Source: Verrucomicrobiales bacterium
GTDB taxonomy: Bacteria; Verrucomicrobiota; Verrucomicrobiia; Limisphaerales; UBA9464
Direction of reading: 5' to 3'
Assembly: GCA_003445095.1 (NCBI GenBank)
Contig: DLVS01000175.1
Span: forward strand, 1 to 7,011
Length of the DNA: 7,011 nt
The notes beneath the pieces were generated by a model that saw only the letters and a program-made list of their open reading frames with translations, did no database searches and was not told where the DNA came from. Made by a program: the position numbers and the translations under genes. Of the stretch, positions 1-6,482 are shown piece after piece (within the stretch, counting starts at the first letter, position 1; the number at the start of each line of letters is the position of its first letter).

Positions 1-106
1 GGGGGGGGTGTGGGGATCGAAGGGGATGGAGGGGGGAGAAAAGGAGGGGGGGGGCGGGGGCGGGCGGGAGGGGGGGGGGGGGGGAGGGAGAAGTGGGGGG
101 GAAAAG
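1..106. repeat. G-homopolymer-rich low-complexity tract, probable contig-end artefact
   Basis: This stretch is almost entirely G, with scattered A and a few T and C, and includes a run of 14 or more G. It bears no resemblance to the balanced sequence that resumes at about position 107. It interrupts the glycosyltransferase reading frame exactly where the conserved family sequence should continue. Long G runs at a read or contig end are typical of no-signal calls in two-colour sequencing chemistry, which is my preferred explanation. A genuine G-quadruplex-forming tract is possible but less likely, because it would sit inside a conserved domain. Confidence 0.85.
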
Positions 107-226
107 GATTAATTCGGAGTCCCATCCGCGAGCGGCAAACGCCGATCGAGCGTGCTGGATCGCCGGCAAAGTCACCGGCAAAAGCTTCTCCTCGTTGAAC
201 GCCGGAACGACGACAGACACGTTCAT
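1..226 (-). CDS. Glycosyltransferase family 2, N-terminal fragment (partial, corrupted by G tract)
   Basis: The frame opens with ATG at 226-224 and reads 40 credible codons down to 107. It begins MNVSVVVPAFNEEKLLP, which is the first beta strand and nucleotide-binding loop of GT-A fold, family 2 glycosyltransferases (consensus VSVVIPAYNEE). It then runs through a helix to ...RGWDSELI, the lead-in to the second beta strand, after which the family normally has V-DNxSTD. That continuation is absent: below about 106 the frame enters the G tract and reads Leu-Phe followed by Pro/Ser/Thr-rich nonsense, still without a stop. Family members transfer a sugar from a nucleotide-sugar donor to lipid, polysaccharide or protein acceptors; the acceptor cannot be told here. 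The start overlaps the ATPase stop in an ATGA (226-223), suggesting translational coupling. No separate ribosome binding site is evident. The fragment is real, but only 107-226 should be trusted. Confidence 0.8.
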   Translation of the reverse strand, partial: MNVSVVVPAFNEEKLLPVTLPAIQHARSAFAARGWDSELILFPPTSPSPPPPLPPAPAPPLLFSPLHPLRSPHPP

Positions 227-3111
227 GGTCGCGCTCGCGTTCGCCGATGAATCCAACCTGCCGCGAGCGCCTCACCGGCGCCGCATGTGAAGATCATGCC
301 GGCCAGCATTCCCACGGTCATTCCCCCGAACGCGCCGAGGAATTGGTGCGGATGCAACGGCCCCAAAAGGCCCAACATCCCATCACCACCCCAAGCCATT
401 CCGAACACCATTCCCACCGCGGCCAAGAGCGCCAGGGGCAGAAGGCCAAGCCGCCTTGGAAGTTGTTTCCAACCGACAATCATGAGCGGCAGTCCGCCGG
501 CGAGCATACCCAAATACATCCAGGGAATCTTGCCGGTCAGTGCGAAATAGTGGTGCGATTGGCAGCAGAGACAGACTCCGTTCCGCATCACGGGACCAAA
601 CCCCGCTTCCACCCACCAACCTAGAAGCATTCCTAGATTTCCTGGGCCCAACATCGCCAAAGTCATGGCCAACGCGGGTGCCCACGTCGATCGTCTGGGG
701 TTCACCAACCGCCGCGATACCAGGGTCAGCGCTGCCAGTCCCACTCCCACCGTCGCGACCACCATGAAGGAAACGAAACCGAGATGACCCAAATATCCGA
801 GGAACGGGATTTGGAGGAGGATGGCCGCCGCGCCCAACCATTGCGCAATACCAACCGACGAATCGTTAACGCCTCGAACGGAAGCGCACCCACCGGCTCC
901 AATACGCACCGCGCGCCACGAAACTATCGTGCTGCTTCCCACCATCAACAACGCGGCTGAAATCGGACCGATCTTTCCGGTCGCGGCCAGCACAATTCCC
1001 AGCACGTTGTACGCGAGGGCAAACAAGAGATTAGAACGGACGCCGGTTCGAACGTGTCGCGCCAACGCAAGTGTTCGCGGAACTTCGCGCAAATCGCCGC
1101 CGCACAACACCACATCGGCACTGGCGGTCGCTAACGCGGCTCCGGAATCCAAGGCAAATCCGACGGTGGCCGCGCGCAGAGCCGGCGCGTCGTTGATGCC
1201 GTCACCCACGAAGGCAACCGACTGGCCACCGGCGACCAACGCCATGACGCGATCGGCCTTTTGAATGGGACCCAAAGATCCTTCCACCGCCGGAATCGCC
1301 GCCGGCTGACGTGATTCACCCGGCGGCACGCCAAGCAACTGCGCCGTCCGCGCTTCGGTATCGCCCGTCAAGACGCTCACAGTGCAGCCAAGTTCCTGGA
1401 GTTGCTTCCATGCTTCGCTGACGTGATTGCGCAAGCGTTCTCGCACCAACGCGAGACCGACGAGTCGGCCTTCGATCGCCACGTAGATATGTGGGTCCTC
1501 CGAATTCACCCGAAGGTCCGCCAACAATTCAGGCTCGACCGACGTAGCCCCTGGACAACCGGCGAGCACCCAGTCTCGAGTGCCTATCTGCAGGCGAAAC
1601 TCGCGGCCGGCGCGTTCAACCCAAGCTTCCAGGCCCCGAGCCGGAACAGGCTTGATCGAACGCACGACCACCTGAGGATCGGGGACAATGCCGGCCGCGG
1701 CGAAGGCGCGAGCGACCGGATGTGAGCTCTGCGACTGCACGGCCCCCAAGATCCCTAATACCTCGGCTCGCGCGCTGGGTCCTCCCGCGGCCGCGAAATC
1801 GACGAGTGATTGCTGCGATTCGCTTAGGGTGCCGGTTTTGTCGAAGACGACCCGTCGGATTTGCGCGAGGCGGTCCAAGACGTCAGTCGAACGACACACC
1901 ACGCCTCGAGCCGCGAGGGTTGCCAGTGCATTCCACCAGGCCAACGGCGCCGCCAGGCCCAGGGCACACGGACATGCCACCAGCAATACCGCCAGAGCGT
2001 TGAACAACCCCGCCGCCCATTGGCCCTGACTCCCCCAGACCGCCAACGTCGTGAGCGCTCCGGCAACAACGAGGGGGAGAAACCAAGCCGTCACGTGATC
2101 GACAAACCGGGCTTCCCTCGAGCCGAAGCTCGGGTTGGTTTCCGAGCGGGCCCGTTCCACCCAATGGAGGAGTTCGTCCAGGCGGCGATTGCGCCCCGAA
2201 GCAGTGGCGAGCAAACGGAGTTCCCCGTCTTCGACCCAGCTTCCCGCCAGGACGCAGTCCCCGGCGCGGCGAACCACCGAATTCGGTTCACCGGTCAACG
2301 GCGTTTCACGGACAAACGAGGCACCCGACTGAATGCGGCCATCGACTGGCACGGGTTCGCCAGGCAAGACGCGTACATCGTCTCCGATTTCAATGGCTCG
2401 CGACGGGCAAATCTCTTCGGTGCCGTCCGACTTGATGCGACGACTGGTGTCGAAGGTATCGCGCAAACGGGTGGTTTCGAGTCCGGCCCGCTCACGAGCT
2501 CGCGCCGTCAGCGTTTTGCCCACCGTGTACACTACCAACAACACGGCAACTACCTCGTAGTACACCGCGCCGACTCCCGTGATGCTGCTAAACACTGATG
2601 CGCCAAACGCCCCGACAATTCCCGCCAAGAACAAGAGTTCGACGGTGATGCGTCGGCGTCCCACGCAATCCCAGGAAGCTTTCAGCAAGGGCCAGCCCAA
2701 TACGGCCAGCACGGTCAGGGCGGACGCGGCCAACGCGCCGTGCAAGACCCACCTCAGGGCGCCGTCGGGTGGGGTCAAGTTAACCGCGAACCCCAGCAAC
2801 ATCGCCTGACTCGCCAGCGCTACGCCCACGCCGATCTTGAACCATGGAGTGGTGGAGGTGGGGGCATCACCCAATGAATCCAAAGAACGCGGCCGCGCTT
2901 CACCGAGGACGCGGCATCCGTAACAGCAGAATCGGGCGGGAGGCTCCATCGGCCGCTCACCCTCGGCACCGTGAGGGAGTGGCCCGCCGCAGTACTCGCA
3001 GCGAACCAACGACCTCGATCCAGCCACTTCGGCGGCGACCCGACGCACCCGGTGATCGTATCGGAACCCAAGCGCGCGCGGAAACGGGAAATTGAAAGGC
3101 AGTGGGCGCAT
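223..3111 (-). CDS. Copper-type P1B ATPase, CcoI/FixI-like, with a C-terminal Cys/His/Met-rich membrane extension
   Basis: This is a predicted membrane pump moving a soft metal, most likely Cu(I), at the cost of ATP; CcoI relatives supply copper for cbb3 oxidase. It is 962 residues from the chosen ATG. In order: a CcoI-like Cys cluster (C38, C41, C62, C63, C66); membrane helices near 90-112, 120-143, 155-178 and 182-200; TGE (273-275); helices near 339-358 and 366-391 with CPC (380-382); phosphorylation motif DKTGT (424-428); HP (464-465); TGD (582-584); GDGIND (636-641); then helices with N694-x6-YN (701-702) and P716-x6-M723-x2-SS (726-727). These match the Cu(I) class, except that Arg733 replaces the usual Asn. 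No HMA domain lies between the Cys cluster and the first helix. From about 754 there is an extra domain of roughly six helices with CLCCQSHH (847-854). The ATG at 3111 has a weak AAGAGAG 11 bases upstream. An in-frame ATG at 3312 would add 67 residues read through an inverted repeat, so I reject it; GTG at 3120 is also possible. No ccoNOP or ccoG/H/S neighbours are visible. Confidence 0.88.
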   Translation of the reverse strand: MRPLPFNFPFPRALGFRYDHRVRRVAAEVAGSRSLVRCEYCGGPLPHGAEGERPMEPPARFCCYGCRVLGEARPRSLDSLGDAPTSTTPWFKIGVGVALASQAMLLGFAVNLTPPDGALRWVLHGALAASALTVLAVLGWPLLKASWDCVGRRRITVELLFLAGIVGAFGASVFSSITGVGAVYYEVVAVLLVVYTVGKTLTARARERAGLETTRLRDTFDTSRRIKSDGTEEICPSRAIEIGDDVRVLPGEPVPVDGRIQSGASFVRETPLTGEPNSVVRRAGDCVLAGSWVEDGELRLLATASGRNRRLDELLHWVERARSETNPSFGSREARFVDHVTAWFLPLVVAGALTTLAVWGSQGQWAAGLFNALAVLLVACPCALGLAAPLAWWNALATLAARGVVCRSTDVLDRLAQIRRVVFDKTGTLSESQQSLVDFAAAGGPSARAEVLGILGAVQSQSSHPVARAFAAAGIVPDPQVVVRSIKPVPARGLEAWVERAGREFRLQIGTRDWVLAGCPGATSVEPELLADLRVNSEDPHIYVAIEGRLVGLALVRERLRNHVSEAWKQLQELGCTVSVLTGDTEARTAQLLGVPPGESRQPAAIPAVEGSLGPIQKADRVMALVAGGQSVAFVGDGINDAPALRAATVGFALDSGAALATASADVVLCGGDLREVPRTLALARHVRTGVRSNLLFALAYNVLGIVLAATGKIGPISAALLMVGSSTIVSWRAVRIGAGGCASVRGVNDSSVGIAQWLGAAAILLQIPFLGYLGHLGFVSFMVVATVGVGLAALTLVSRRLVNPRRSTWAPALAMTLAMLGPGNLGMLLGWWVEAGFGPVMRNGVCLCCQSHHYFALTGKIPWMYLGMLAGGLPLMIVGWKQLPRRLGLLPLALLAAVGMVFGMAWGGDGMLGLLGPLHPHQFLGAFGGMTVGMLAGMIFTCGAGEALAAGWIHRRTRARP

Positions 3112-3212
3112 CCAGGTCACTGCTCTCTTGAGGAGTGAGACAGCCGCCTTCGGTTGTCGGAGTCCTGCAGGTGCCCCGCCCGCAAATCGACAAGAGCCAA
3201 AACAGTTTATCC

Positions 3213-3270
3213 CGAATTCCGAAATTGGCGTCGGCCTGCGTGCGCTCCCCCAATCGAATTTCGGAATTCG
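3213..3270. repeat. Inverted repeat, 14-bp arms with 30-base loop, between phosphodiesterase and ATPase genes
   Basis: The arms CGAATTCCGAAATT (3213-3226) and AATTTCGGAATTCG (3257-3270) are perfect reverse complements. A second, competing pairing exists on the right side: CCAATCGAATT (3250-3260) can pair with AATTCG (3265-3270) plus GATTGG (3275-3280) with a four-base bulge. The heptamer ATTGGCG also occurs twice in direct orientation (3224-3230 and 3276-3282). There is no T tract after either stem, so this is not a clear intrinsic terminator. It resembles the short AATTC-rich palindromic repeats I associate with verrucomicrobial and planctomycete intergenic regions. It could also fold in the ATPase 5' leader. 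The rest of the 3112-3372 spacer shows no gene. Confidence 0.75.
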
Positions 3271-3372
3271 AGTGGATTGGCGCTCGCCCGCCAACCGGTC
3301 AGACGCACCCACGCTGAGGAATTGGTCCCTAAGTTCAGGCTGTAATTCGCCACTCCTTTGGGTAGCTGCGCA

Positions 3373-4764
3373 TTAGTGCCCGACCTCCAACAGTTCCCGC
3401 AGTACATGTCCATCCGCACCGGGAAGCGCAACCCCCAACAGGTGTGCGATGGTTGGGGCTACGTCGATATTGTCGATAAGGCCCAGCTTCGTGCCAGCCT
3501 TGATGCCGCGGCCCCACGCCACGAATAACGCATTCATTCGAGGGTTGCTGGAAAGGAAGCCGTGGTGCCCTTGGTTGCCCGCCGTTAGCGTAACTTCCGT
3601 GACGGATTCGTCCGATCTCGCTTCATTGTTGAAGGCATAGCCCGGCTGCGCGACGAGGATGAGGTTGGCCATCTGACGATTCTTGGCCGGATCAGGTAGA
3701 TGCAGCGCGGGGAACTGGTCCGGCGTAAGAATGTCGGCTATGCCTTCGTGATTACGCATCAGCTCCGGAACCTTCGCGCGATCAGAAGCCAGTGAGGCTG
3801 GGTCGGTAAAATACACGAACGCAATGCCGCCTTCCGACACGATCTGTGCCCGGGCTTGCAGCAGTCCCGGCGCGGTCCCCACCTCGAGCAAGCCGGCCTT
3901 TCGGAATACCACGTTGGGATTGATGATCTTCAGGGCGGTGTCGAATCCGTGGTCGGCGGTCACGAAAAGAGTCGTCCGATCACGGATGCCGGCGACGTCG
4001 ATGGCGCGCAACACTTCGGCAAGTTGAGAATCGGCCTGTGCCAACGCCGTGTAGGCGGCCGGCGACTGCGGGCCGTATCGGTGCTGGATCGAATCACAAA
4101 TTAGCATGTGAAAGAGCAGCAGGTTCGGACGGCGATCGCGGATGACCTGTACCGCGGCGGCGGTCCAGATTTGGTCCCGCTGGGCTGCGCTTCGGGCTCT
4201 AAGCCACGCATCTTCCGGTCCATTGAGCAGTTGTTTCGCGATGAGTTCGGCCCGCAATCGTGGAGTCATGTGACTGATCTGGTCCGGCACGTCGGGAAAG
4301 GAATCATCCAGTGTCCTCGCACCCCGGGTGCATGGCCAGTTGATGTCCGCGGTGCGATAACCGGCGTCGTGCAAACGATCATAGAGCGTCGGGACGGCCA
4401 CGAGATCGGCCTTGTCTTTCGCGCCCTCAACCACTACCGGGCGTCCTGGTCCAGGCCGCATGAGCACACCGTTGAAGAGCACCGAATGCTTATTCGGAGA
4501 AACGCCGGTCACGAGTGTCGTGTGGTTCGGCCAAGTGATGGCAGGGTTGGAGACTCGCATGCCTTCAGCGATAGCACCTTCCCGAGCGAGCTGCCGTAAC
4601 GTGGGAAGCGGTGCATTCGTATCCGAAAGATAGTACGCCGCCGCCCCGTCGATCGTGATCAGGACGACGTATTGGTTGGTCGCCGCCCGGACGGCGAAAG
4701 CCGAGACCAAGACGACAGCGCCAAGCGCAAAGGCGCGACCTATTCGGAGCGCAGCGGGTTTCAT
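3373..4764 (-). CDS. Exported type I phosphodiesterase / nucleotide pyrophosphatase family protein
   Basis: This is an alkaline-phosphatase-superfamily hydrolase of the NPP type, predicted to cleave phosphodiester or pyrophosphate bonds outside the cytoplasm; the substrate is unknown. It has 463 residues from the ATG at 4764. Residues 1-27 form a signal peptide: basic start, hydrophobic core LGAVVLVSAFAV, and a cleavage site resembling AVRA-A. Metal and catalytic residues in order: D39 in ITIDG; T77 as likely nucleophile in ITWPNH, with N80; D224 and H228 in CDSIQHRYG; D271-H272 in TADHGF; and H401 in GHHGF. Together these make up the expected two-zinc site. The C-terminus includes DNIDVAPTIAHLLG, typical of the superfamily (DIxPTIxxLLG). 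A TTG at 4842 in the same frame would add 26 residues before the signal peptide, so I chose the ATG. There is no obvious Shine-Dalgarno site. The gene is separated from murA by 392 bases and from the ATPase by 261 bases, so it is probably its own transcription unit. Length and motifs look intact. Confidence 0.88.
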   Translation of the reverse strand: MKPAALRIGRAFALGAVVLVSAFAVRAATNQYVVLITIDGAAAYYLSDTNAPLPTLRQLAREGAIAEGMRVSNPAITWPNHTTLVTGVSPNKHSVLFNGVLMRPGPGRPVVVEGAKDKADLVAVPTLYDRLHDAGYRTADINWPCTRGARTLDDSFPDVPDQISHMTPRLRAELIAKQLLNGPEDAWLRARSAAQRDQIWTAAAVQVIRDRRPNLLLFHMLICDSIQHRYGPQSPAAYTALAQADSQLAEVLRAIDVAGIRDRTTLFVTADHGFDTALKIINPNVVFRKAGLLEVGTAPGLLQARAQIVSEGGIAFVYFTDPASLASDRAKVPELMRNHEGIADILTPDQFPALHLPDPAKNRQMANLILVAQPGYAFNNEARSDESVTEVTLTAGNQGHHGFLSSNPRMNALFVAWGRGIKAGTKLGLIDNIDVAPTIAHLLGVALPGADGHVLRELLEVGH

Positions 4765-5156
4765 GCGCGAACGTTTAGCGATTGGGCGACTGCGGCACAA
4801 GAAGGCTCGTCCAACGCTCGGGTTAATCGATCCTTGAACCAATCAAACGGTAAAGATGGCGCGCTGCGCCGTCCCTGGCCCGGGCGCAGCTCCGGGCCGG
4901 CCGTTCGAACTGAGGCGTCGAATTCTTCCAGCACGTCGTTGCGAAAGGCAGTGCCTTTAGCGCGGGGCCGCCACCGCGCGGTAGCCCTACCCGGTTCGTG
5001 GTCCAACGCGTGTCCAACTTTGGGAAATCGGGCCTCTCCGTGAACCGTAGACGCGGAGGGAACAACGCGCGCGCCGCATTAGTCAGCGGCTCGGAAAAGA
5101 CTTTGAGCTCCTCCAAGAAGAGTCCCTCAATCCGAAAATTTGACTGAGGCATCCAA
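4765..5156. other. 392-base spacer between murA and the phosphodiesterase gene, probably repeat or gene remnant
   Basis: I see no convincing gene here. A minus-strand open frame crosses it (start near 5170 inside murA, about 115 codons), but its product is Arg/Pro/Ala-rich with no recognisable motif, and two other minus-strand readings are equally open, as expected at this GC content. The middle part, 4858-4991, is dense in short palindromes, listed separately. The rest (4992-5156) has no structure I can name. Promoter elements for the phosphodiesterase should lie here, but none stands out. Confidence 0.6.
4858..4991. repeat. Cluster of short palindromes, candidate interspersed repeat element
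   Basis: Six perfect short inverted repeats occur within 134 bases. They are GGCGC/GCGCC with a 3-base loop (4858-4870); GGCCCGG/CCGGGCC with an 8-base loop (4877-4898); GTTCGAAC (4903-4910); AAAGGCA/TGCCTTT around one base (4944-4958); ACCGCGCGGT (4973-4982); and GGTAG/CTACC with a 2-base loop (4980-4991). No stem is followed by a T run on the minus strand, so a simple intrinsic terminator for murA is not supported. The arrangement is compatible with a REP-like or other interspersed element, or with a structured RNA 3' of murA. High GC alone explains some of the pairing, though not the AAAGGCA one. Confidence 0.45.
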
Positions 5157-6419
5157 CTATTCGCCAGCAACCCGGCTAATCCGCGCGCCGAGTCCTCGTA
5201 GTTTTTCCTCCATCCGCTCGTAGCCGCGATCGAGATGGTAAATGCGGTGGACCTGAGTCTTTCCCCGAGCTGCGAGCCCGCCGATCACCAACGCCGCACT
5301 GGCCCGCAGATCACTCGCCATCACTGGAGCTGCGCTCAATCCGCGCCCGCCCTTGACGATGGCATTGGGCCCCTCGATCGCCACGTCGGCCCCCATGCGC
5401 ATCAATTCCGCCACGTGCATGAAACGCGATTCAAAGATGCGCTCGGTAATCACACTCGTCCCCGGGGCCAGACTGATCAGGGCCATGAACTGGGCCTGCA
5501 CGTCAGTCGGGAACCCCGCGTAAGGCATCGTGGTGATGTCCGTGGGTTTGAGCCGCCCCGGACGCGTTACCCGCAAAGTGCCTGCTTTCCGTTCGATCCG
5601 AACACCCGCCTCGATCAGTTTGTCGAGGACGGCGGCGAAATGTTCCGGCCTTGATCCGTGAATGATGACGTCTCCTCGGGTTGCGGCGGCGGCACAGATG
5701 AACGTGCACGCTTCGATCCGATCGGGAATCACTTCGTAGTCCGTGCCGTGCAACTCTTCCACGCCCGTTATCGTCAAGGTAGGACTTCCAATTCCGTGAA
5801 TTCGTGCGCCCATGGAAACCAAACACTGAGCCAGATCGCTCACTTCGGGCTCGCACGCAGCGCTTTCAATCACAGTGATGCCCTTGGCCAGGCTCGCCGC
5901 CATCATGACATTGGCGGTGCCTAACACGGTGGGCCCGGCTCGACCGCCTAGAAACACGGTGCTGCCGGTTAGACGCCGAACCCGCGCATCGATGTATCCA
6001 TTCTCGATCTTGATTTTTGTCTTGAGCGCCGCCAGTCCCTTTAAGTGAAGGTCGATGGGACGTGTCCCAATGACGCAGCCACCCGGCAGCGAAACTCGAG
6101 CCTGACCAAAGCGAGCCAATAACGGACCGAGAATGCAGATGCTTCCGCGCATTTTTCGGATCAGTTCATAATCGCCGAAGCCTTTCACTTTGGCCGCGCG
6201 AATCGTGACTGTGCCATCCTCGAAGCGAGTCTCGGCGCCGAGCGACTTTAGGATTTCCAGCATGAACCGCACGTCGCTGAGATCGGGAACTCGGCGAATG
6301 GTGCATGGATCTTTCGTCAGCAGGGCGGCGGCAAGGATGGGGAGGACCGCGTTTTTGGATCCGCCGATAATCACGTCGCCCCGCAACGGGACTCCGCCTT
6401 CAATGAGAAAACTATCCAT
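5157..6419 (-). CDS. murA: UDP-N-acetylglucosamine 1-carboxyvinyltransferase (MurA)
   Basis: MurA catalyses the first committed step of peptidoglycan synthesis in the cytoplasm, moving enolpyruvate from phosphoenolpyruvate to UDP-GlcNAc. The product is 420 residues, the normal family length, and aligns by eye from end to end. Visible key residues: K22-N23 in GGSKNA; C115 in the catalytic loop [14 protein letters not shown], with R120; D306 in FPTDVQAQF, the general-base position; R372 in [11 protein letters not shown]; and R398 in [12 protein letters not shown]. The Cys rather than Asp at 115 is the form that fosfomycin alkylates. The ATG at 6419 is the only plausible start: upstream in the same frame there is no ATG, GTG or TTG before a TAG at 6470-6468. 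An AGGAAGG (6452-6446) lies 26 bases upstream, too far for a standard ribosome site. The gene follows prmC after a 63-base gap on the same strand, so cotranscription is likely. Confidence 0.98.
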   Translation of the reverse strand: MDSFLIEGGVPLRGDVIIGGSKNAVLPILAAALLTKDPCTIRRVPDLSDVRFMLEILKSLGAETRFEDGTVTIRAAKVKGFGDYELIRKMRGSICILGPLLARFGQARVSLPGGCVIGTRPIDLHLKGLAALKTKIKIENGYIDARVRRLTGSTVFLGGRAGPTVLGTANVMMAASLAKGITVIESAACEPEVSDLAQCLVSMGARIHGIGSPTLTITGVEELHGTDYEVIPDRIEACTFICAAAATRGDVIIHGSRPEHFAAVLDKLIEAGVRIERKAGTLRVTRPGRLKPTDITTMPYAGFPTDVQAQFMALISLAPGTSVITERIFESRFMHVAELMRMGADVAIEGPNAIVKGGRGLSAAPVMASDLRASAALVIGGLAARGKTQVHRIYHLDRGYERMEEKLRGLGARISRVAGE

Positions 6420-6482
6420 GGATTGGCAGCCGCGCCGCGCCCTATCCTTCCTCGGAAGCGGGTTGAACTAGGCGAAACACGG
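6420..6482 (-). other. prmC-murA intergenic gap
   Basis: This is a 63-base gap between the prmC stop and the murA start. It contains AGGAAGG at 6452-6446 on the minus strand, too far from the murA ATG for normal initiation, and no terminator hairpin. This is consistent with prmC and murA being read on one transcript. Confidence 0.5.

Noticed and set aside
1..198. Gly/Arg-rich short ORF on the plus strand at the left end
   Set aside because: It is produced by the G tract and by antisense reading of the glycosyltransferase start.
383..841. Open frame of 152 codons on the minus strand, alternative frame within the ATPase C-terminal extension
   Set aside because: The ATPase frame here encodes clear membrane segments and conserved-looking Cys/His/Met motifs, while this frame gives Gly/Arg-rich sequence. 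I considered a frameshift between two genes, but the ATPase frame is continuous.
1861..2598. Long open frame (245 codons) on the plus strand opposite the ATPase
   Set aside because: It is antisense to the conserved catalytic core of the ATPase, has no recognisable domain, and is typical of shadow frames in GC-rich genes.
3112..3312. 67-codon N-terminal extension of the ATPase from the ATG at 3312
   Set aside because: It is read through the palindromic repeat at 3213-3270, has no similarity to CcoI N-termini by eye, and the Cys cluster is intact with the ATG at 3111.
4108..4599. Open frame of 163 codons on the plus strand opposite the phosphodiesterase
   Set aside because: It is antisense to a gene with intact catalytic motifs and has no domain signature.
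4877..4898. GC-rich hairpin as an intrinsic terminator for murA
   Set aside because: No T run follows the stem on the minus strand, and it lies about 260 bases past the murA stop.
4823..5170. Open frame of 115 codons on the minus strand overlapping the murA end
   Set aside because: The product is rich in Arg, Pro and Ala with no motif, crosses the palindrome block, and overlaps two other equally open frames; high GC explains it.
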